A DNA stretch of 19,341 nucleotides from an uncultured Coriobacteriaceae bacterium (GTDB lineage: Bacteria > Actinomycetota > Coriobacteriia > Coriobacteriales > UMGS124): the NCBI GenBank assembly GCA_902783515.1, contig CACZRK010000305.1:1-19341 (forward strand), read 5' to 3'. Below the pieces are notes generated by a model. The model was not told the origin of the DNA and made no database searches. It was given only the letters and a program-made list of their open reading frames with translations. The position numbers and the translations under genes were made by a program. Shown here one piece after another: positions 16,501 to 19,341 of the stretch. How positions within the stretch are numbered: position 1 is the stretch's first letter; each line of letters starts with the position of its first letter.

Positions 16501-16671
16501 CGCGGGCTACGTCTTTATGGGCTGGTCGACTGCGAAGAACCTCGCCACCACCTCGTATGCCGACCTGTACCCGGCTGGATCCACCTACACGGTCCCCGCC
16601 GCGAACACGACGCTCTACGCGGTGTGGAGCAGCACCGCCAAGGCGACGGCGACCTTCTACGTGCGCCTTGA
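13522..16671 (+). CDS. N-terminal fragment of the interrupted adhesin (as encoded)
   Basis: The reading frame that would be translated today: 1049 residues, starting directly after the signal peptidase stop. Only residues 1 to about 993 are authentic; after the GC run at 16499-16504 the last 55 or so are out-of-frame (GLRLYGLVDCEEPRHH and on). The product would carry the leader, stalk, leucine-rich segment and both beta modules but no LPXTG signal, so it could not be attached by a sortase. It might be released or stay by its N-terminal hydrophobic segment. Confidence 0.6.
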   Translation: MEIIAQMVQAFARLRVRLSRHHRALLVMAAVVVFVTTYALMLPAVTLDEGTADETPGISVATAELTGDAGLAGTDAEATGAEDAVGPNDVDAIENPAGVDEAPAADPAAGVGEETPETSAAASPSGSDQALISASTSPSLTAAESGEAPAADVADQRAGGEAAPSQVTVAPAAPAVPTATVDGVTYTLSLDQATGTAAIVDMTDAAAPEATVRIPAAVTYEGVSYAIVSFAWGQASVDEHGNPLGAAGTWVPADQRPNVAEIVLPDTLRDLLDVNFARFPHLRSVTIPSRVTAIPAGTFTGCASLTRVLDEGSRDDVAVDAAAFVGTGLLDEAGVVRTALGTAYEDGRVIFATGTPTEVELAADAAASDDGAVGTGDSAAADARTTGQSAAGTLVAEDDAYRVTVSFGVDAQVPAGATLSLTNLAEGDDAYASARAAVLAATGASEDELGLAALDVSIVSPDGTEIEPAAPVDVSLEVKSLPEAVEDGTPLDVQHLTGPSAPAGVASAASPGAVPEGAHGDAAGAAAAMAGQTEGADATPVVETVASDVTVSNGGAVAAFTVSSFSTFTITWNKGIVTRATLTVHHVDQAGAEIQAPDQQDVTIKDDLTLDLDSYATDAVAGYTYAGAHLDAPDGATVTTVTFAASGVLGFNSAVTFRDGATTVREQSGTVLGDVITADVYLVYARQMTSVSAQTPDGTYTVTVTYGPEAGLPAGTRVSVSTLDEDAAESVRAQIASAQAAHYDGYDQDGLRIVGAPLDISLTADGAEVEPAAGSSVHVTISAQVLSEDADFPTLQSRAEVQHVTDSGDVQTVADAVGTDGGRVAVRTDGVTADFDVSSFSTFTVTYCFMGIRLDSFNRIYVVDESGASIGSDASMNTDDDPSVSSLATKANPDATAYTFVAARVGESFASASTTLSSTSGYIAYNWGTYWLYSVDGKSPKRFSSSQNLYLVYRKVPKRVTITFNKNGGSASAPAAQTALVDATITLPDYTGTRGLRLYGLVDCEEPRHHLVCRPVPGWIHLHGPRREHDALRGVEQHRQGDGDLLRAP
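16499..16504 (+). other. Frameshift site in a GC dinucleotide run
   Basis: The bases CGCGCG lie inside acgcgcgggc. Upstream the frame reads TITLPDYTGTR, downstream the next frame reads ARAGYVFMGWSTAK; together they make TGTRAGYVFMGW, matching the second repeat's SRAGYVFEGW. One CG unit (two bases) is missing relative to that alignment. Slippage in the GC run, or a sequencing or assembly error in a GC-rich repeat, would explain it. Confidence 0.7.
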
Positions 16672-17044
16672 CGCGACGATCCCTGCCGAGCCCGGCGCGT
16701 ACCCGGGGTCAAACTACTCGGACGGCATCAGGCTCAACGAGAACATAGATATGAAGCGCTGGATCGTGGACACGGACAGCACCAAGCCGCTCACGACCAC
16801 CGGCGCCAAGAACGCGAAGGGCGAGCGCAACTACCTGGAGAACGACGTCACGGCCAACCTCGTCTCCGTGCCGACCAACGAGCAGCTCGCCACGGTCATC
16901 AACGGCAGGACGGCCAGGACGGGGCTGGCGGTGCGGGCGACGGCCGACGGCGAGCTGGAGGTCACCTCCATCACGAAGGGCAACAACTACGACCTGACCT
17001 CGCTGTTCAGCGTGGGCGACCGGCTGTACGTGCACTGGTACGTG

Positions 17045-17047
17045 TAG
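17045..17047 (+). other. In-frame TAG interrupting the adhesin
   Basis: The frame reads RLYVHWYV, TAG, KAQDRAVNWHVDG with no change of frame and similar composition on both sides. A single C-to-T change from CAG (Gln) is enough to create it. It adds a second lesion to the frameshift 540 bases upstream. Confidence 0.75.
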
Positions 17048-17065
17048 AAGGCGCAGGACCGCGCC

Positions 17066-18637
17066 GTGAACTGGCACGTTGACGGCTCATTGCGCGTGAA
17101 GAGCAGGATCGGCATCACCTACGACGGCAACCCGAACAGCGCCGCGACCAACGTCCCCATCTCCTACCAGGAGGTCGCGGGCACGACCGTCACGGTCGGC
17201 GCGAGCGGCTCCAAGAACGGCGCGGTCAAGACGCCCAGCCGTGCGGGCTATGTCTTTGAGGGCTGGAACACGAGCGCCGACGGCAACGGGACGACCTACC
17301 AGCCCGGCGACAGCCTCACGCTCAACGAGAACACCGTGCTCTACGCGATGTGGTCCAAGGGCCTCAACCGCATGACGGTCCACAAGCAGGACGAGGCCGG
17401 CGCCATCCTGTCCGGCGCGACGTTCTCACTTGAGGAGCGCAGCGGCGACGCGTGGCTCCCGGTGACGAGCGGCACGACCGACGGGCAGGGCGTCTTCTCG
17501 TTCCCGAGCGTCAGGAGCCAGACGATCTACCGACTGACGGAGACGTACGCGCCGAACGGCTTCGTGACGCGCAACGCCGTCTGCTTTGAGGTGACGACCG
17601 GAGCCGACGGCAAGGAGCTCGGCGTGTTCGTCGTGGACGAGAGCGGCCAGCAGGTCGCCACGCCCGACTGGCTCACGGTGGCGTACGCGCCCTCGTCTGT
17701 GGCGGGCGGCTCCGCACAGCTCTCCATCACCATACGCGACGAGCAGATCCGGCGGCAGGTCGTGTTCGTGAAGACCGCCGAGGACGGCACGACGCCGCTG
17801 GCCGGCGCGCGGTTCTCGCTCACGCGTGCGGCGGGCGAGGCGCAGGAGCCCGTGGCGGGCGTGCTCGCGGACGCGTCGGACGACCAGGGGCGCTTCGGCG
17901 CGGACGGCGCCACGCTCACGTACGGCACCTACACGCTCGCCGAGACGGAGGCGCCCGCGGGCTACCAGCTCGCGGCGCCGGTCACCCTCACGCTCAACGA
18001 CTACGTGAGCCCCTCCGAGCCGGGCATGACGGCGACGGGCGCCGCGACCGTGCGCTGCGACGCGACGACGTCGGTGCAGGACGGCGTGGTCACGACGACC
18101 TACACCTACACGGTGACGGTGCGCGACGCGCCGCTGGCGCGCGTGACGGTGATCAAGACCGACGAGGGCACCCCCGTCACGACGCTGTCGGGCGCGACCT
18201 TCAGGCTCACGAGGAGCGTGAACGGCGCCGAGCAGGCCGTCGTCATCGACGGCGTGACGGACGCGGGCGGCCAGTTCACGATCACGGACCCGCACAAGGA
18301 CACGGGCGTGACGCTGACCGGGCTCGTCGACGGCACGTACCGGCTCAAGGAGACCAAGGCGCCGCCAGGCTACGTGACGGCGACCTCCGACGTCGTGTTC
18401 ACGGTCACGGACGGCGCGGTCGGGCTGGACGCGACGGGCGGGGGCAGCTCGAACGCGACGCTCGCGGGCGGAGGGCCGGACGCCACGCTGACGGTCACGA
18501 ACGCCGTCGGCCACCCATTGCCCTCGACAGGCGGCATCGGCGCGCGACCCTTCGCGCTCGCCGGTGGTTGCCTTGTGATACTGGCACTTCTCGGCCTGCT
18601 CGCCTCGAGGCGCGGCGCGGAGAGGAGGGACGCGTAG
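17066..18637 (+). CDS. C-terminal fragment of the interrupted adhesin (as encoded)
   Basis: 523 codons from a GTG at 17066 in the same frame as the segment before the TAG at 17045. It contains the second InlB-type repeat, three Cna-B domains and the LPSTGG sorting signal followed by FALAGGCLVILALLGLLAS and basic residues. It has no signal peptide and no clear ribosome site, so on its own it could not be exported; it is most likely untranslated or a dead fragment. It is the evidence that the ancestral product was a cell-wall or pilus protein. Confidence 0.55.
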   Translation: MNWHVDGSLRVKSRIGITYDGNPNSAATNVPISYQEVAGTTVTVGASGSKNGAVKTPSRAGYVFEGWNTSADGNGTTYQPGDSLTLNENTVLYAMWSKGLNRMTVHKQDEAGAILSGATFSLEERSGDAWLPVTSGTTDGQGVFSFPSVRSQTIYRLTETYAPNGFVTRNAVCFEVTTGADGKELGVFVVDESGQQVATPDWLTVAYAPSSVAGGSAQLSITIRDEQIRRQVVFVKTAEDGTTPLAGARFSLTRAAGEAQEPVAGVLADASDDQGRFGADGATLTYGTYTLAETEAPAGYQLAAPVTLTLNDYVSPSEPGMTATGAATVRCDATTSVQDGVVTTTYTYTVTVRDAPLARVTVIKTDEGTPVTTLSGATFRLTRSVNGAEQAVVIDGVTDAGGQFTITDPHKDTGVTLTGLVDGTYRLKETKAPPGYVTATSDVVFTVTDGAVGLDATGGGSSNATLAGGGPDATLTVTNAVGHPLPSTGGIGARPFALAGGCLVILALLGLLASRRGAERRDA

Positions 18638-18699
18638 AGAGCACGCCTCGCCGTCGGCTCCGCACCGAGGGGGAGATCGAAGGCCGATGTGAGCGACGC

Positions 18700-18719
18700 G
18701 CCCCGTCACGACGCGGGGC
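18700..18719. repeat. Hairpin between adhesin and backbone pilin genes
   Basis: GCCCCG (18700-18705) pairs with CGGGGC (18714-18719), six GC-rich base pairs with an eight-base loop and no T-run. It could act as an attenuator or RNA-processing site that sets pilin above adhesin expression. The 134-base gap shows no convincing promoter. Confidence 0.35.
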
Positions 18720-18771
18720 ACGGATAGGATTGGAACACGCAGGACACGCACTCCATGGGAGGGGAATGAGT

Positions 18772-19341
18772 ATGAACGTCTCTATGGCACAGCGCAGGGC
18801 TCGCCTCGCGGCGATGCTCGTCGCGCTCGTTGCTCTCGTCGCGCTCGCCGTCGCGTCGCCGGCGTTCGCCGCCGACTATGATCCGGGCGACATTACGAGG
18901 GCGGTTGGCAAGATCACGATCAACCCGCCGACCGACACTCCGTCTGACGCCACGAACGAGTACACCATCTACAAGATCTTCGACGCCGATGGCAACGGGA
19001 AGACCATCAGCTACAAGCTGCCGAGCGGCGTGACGGCGCTGACCGACGACCTAGCGAAGTATTTCTATGTCGACCCGGCGGGCAACGTCATCGCGAAGGA
19101 CCTCGCCAAGGACCCCAACGACCCGACCAAGCTGCGGGCGGACGCCGTGACCGCCCTCGGGACCTATGCGAAGACGCTGACCCCGACCGCGACGGCGACG
19201 AGCACCGGCACGACGCCGGCGGTCGCCGACAACCTGCCGAACGGGTACTACTTCATCGCGACCTCGACGGGCACGGCCGTGAACGTCGTGTCCACGAACC
19301 CCGACGTCACCGTGGACGACAAGGGCAGCGTGCCGGACGTC
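18772..19341 (+). CDS. Pilus backbone (major) subunit, N-terminal part; continues past right edge
   Basis: The frame is open from the ATG at 18772 to the window end, 190 codons. GGAGG lies about nine bases upstream; an ATG at 18766 is only one base behind the GGGG run. A Sec signal (RRARLAAMLVALVALVALAV, cleavage after SPAFA) leads into a beta-rich domain: GKITINPPTD, then NEYTIYKIFDADGNGKTISY and DNLPNGYYFIATSTGTAVNV, ending VDDKGSVPDV. The Y.IYKIFD and LP.GYY patterns are typical of the first domain of Gram-positive backbone pilins (SpaA/FimA type). The sortase motif, Cna-B domains and E-box should lie to the right. Placement after signal peptidase and an LPXTG adhesin supports a pilus operon. 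Confidence 0.8.
   Translation, partial: MNVSMAQRRARLAAMLVALVALVALAVASPAFAADYDPGDITRAVGKITINPPTDTPSDATNEYTIYKIFDADGNGKTISYKLPSGVTALTDDLAKYFYVDPAGNVIAKDLAKDPNDPTKLRADAVTALGTYAKTLTPTATATSTGTTPAVADNLPNGYYFIATSTGTAVNVVSTNPDVTVDDKGSVPDV

Larger units (their letters stand above)
13522..18637 (+). pseudogene. Large LPXTG adhesin/tip pilin, interrupted by a frameshift and a nonsense codon
   Basis: One ancestral gene now in three pieces. The N-terminus has a hydrophobic leader typical of such adhesins (FVTTYALMLPAVTLDE), then a disordered Ala/Asp-rich stalk. A BspA-like leucine-rich segment follows around 14050-14460 (NVAEIVLPDTLRDLL, then LRSVTIPSRVTAIPAGTF). Two similar modules (near 14720-15020 and 15600-15960) each start VTV.(F/Y)G and end in STFT(I/V)T. 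Next come two InlB/Flg_new-type repeats (about 16401-16630 and 17104-17360, each with RAGYVF.GW). Three Cna-B/SpaA domains follow (E-boxes YRLTETYAPNGF, YTLAETEAPAGY, YRLKETKAPPGY). Last are LPSTGG at 18518, a membrane helix and RR. The frame slips in the GC run at 16499-16504, splitting the first repeat in mid-motif; a TAG stands at 17045-17047. Adding two bases and reading through the TAG gives one frame of 1705 codons. Confidence 0.8.

Noticed and set aside
16499..16504. Programmed ribosomal frameshift in the adhesin
   Set aside because: No slippery heptamer or clear downstream pseudoknot, and the TAG at 17045 would still end translation.
17426..18751. 441-codon leftward open frame
   Set aside because: Arg/Val/His-rich shadow of the adhesin's Cna-B region.
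1..19341. CRISPR array, tRNA, rRNA or insertion sequence
   Set aside because: No regularly spaced repeats, tRNA-like cloverleaf or transposase frame found on either strand by eye.

Overview
The window is GC-rich with strong GGAGG-type ribosome binding sites. It combines Tat-exported FAD/FMN reductases, a 12-TM LuxR regulator, LPXTG pilin-type proteins and a SUKH-protected nuclease toxin. Together these point to a gut- or mouth-dwelling actinobacterium of the class Coriobacteriia (Eggerthella/Slackia/Olsenella relatives). This is an inference from gene families; there is no rRNA or tRNA in the window to test it.

Layout. 1-132 (-) is the start of a Tat-exported protein that runs off the left edge. 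688-2004 (-) encodes a Tat-exported protein that I read as carrying a flavin-reductase-like split-barrel domain; it is divergent from a LysR regulator (2311-3225, +). 3290-6672 (-) is a compact three-gene operon: a large membrane-anchored surface protein, a secreted LHH (HNH/Endo VII) nuclease toxin and a SMI1/KNR4 (SUKH) immunity protein. 6673-8039 has no intact gene but holds gene remnants (a frameshifted TetR C-terminus and a broken unknown reading frame) and strong hairpins. 8040-10061 (-) is a Tat-exported flavoprotein reductase with a covalent-FMN motif, divergent from a 12-TM LuxR regulator (10395-12083, +). From 12272 to the right edge (+) lies a pilus locus: a coiled-coil protein, signal peptidase I, a very large LPXTG adhesin/tip pilin, and the start of a backbone pilin. 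No sortase is visible; it probably lies beyond the right edge.

How the parts work together. The two regulator/flavoprotein pairs look like locally controlled extracytoplasmic redox modules, the typical Coriobacteriia way of using alternative electron acceptors. The toxin operon looks like a contact-dependent or surface-displayed antibacterial system. The pilus locus would make a sortase-assembled fibre, but its adhesin is broken twice here: a 2-nt loss in a short GC run near 16500, and an in-frame TAG at 17045. Restoring both gives one reading frame of 1705 codons ending in LPSTG. The most interesting items are the toxin operon and the doubly interrupted adhesin.
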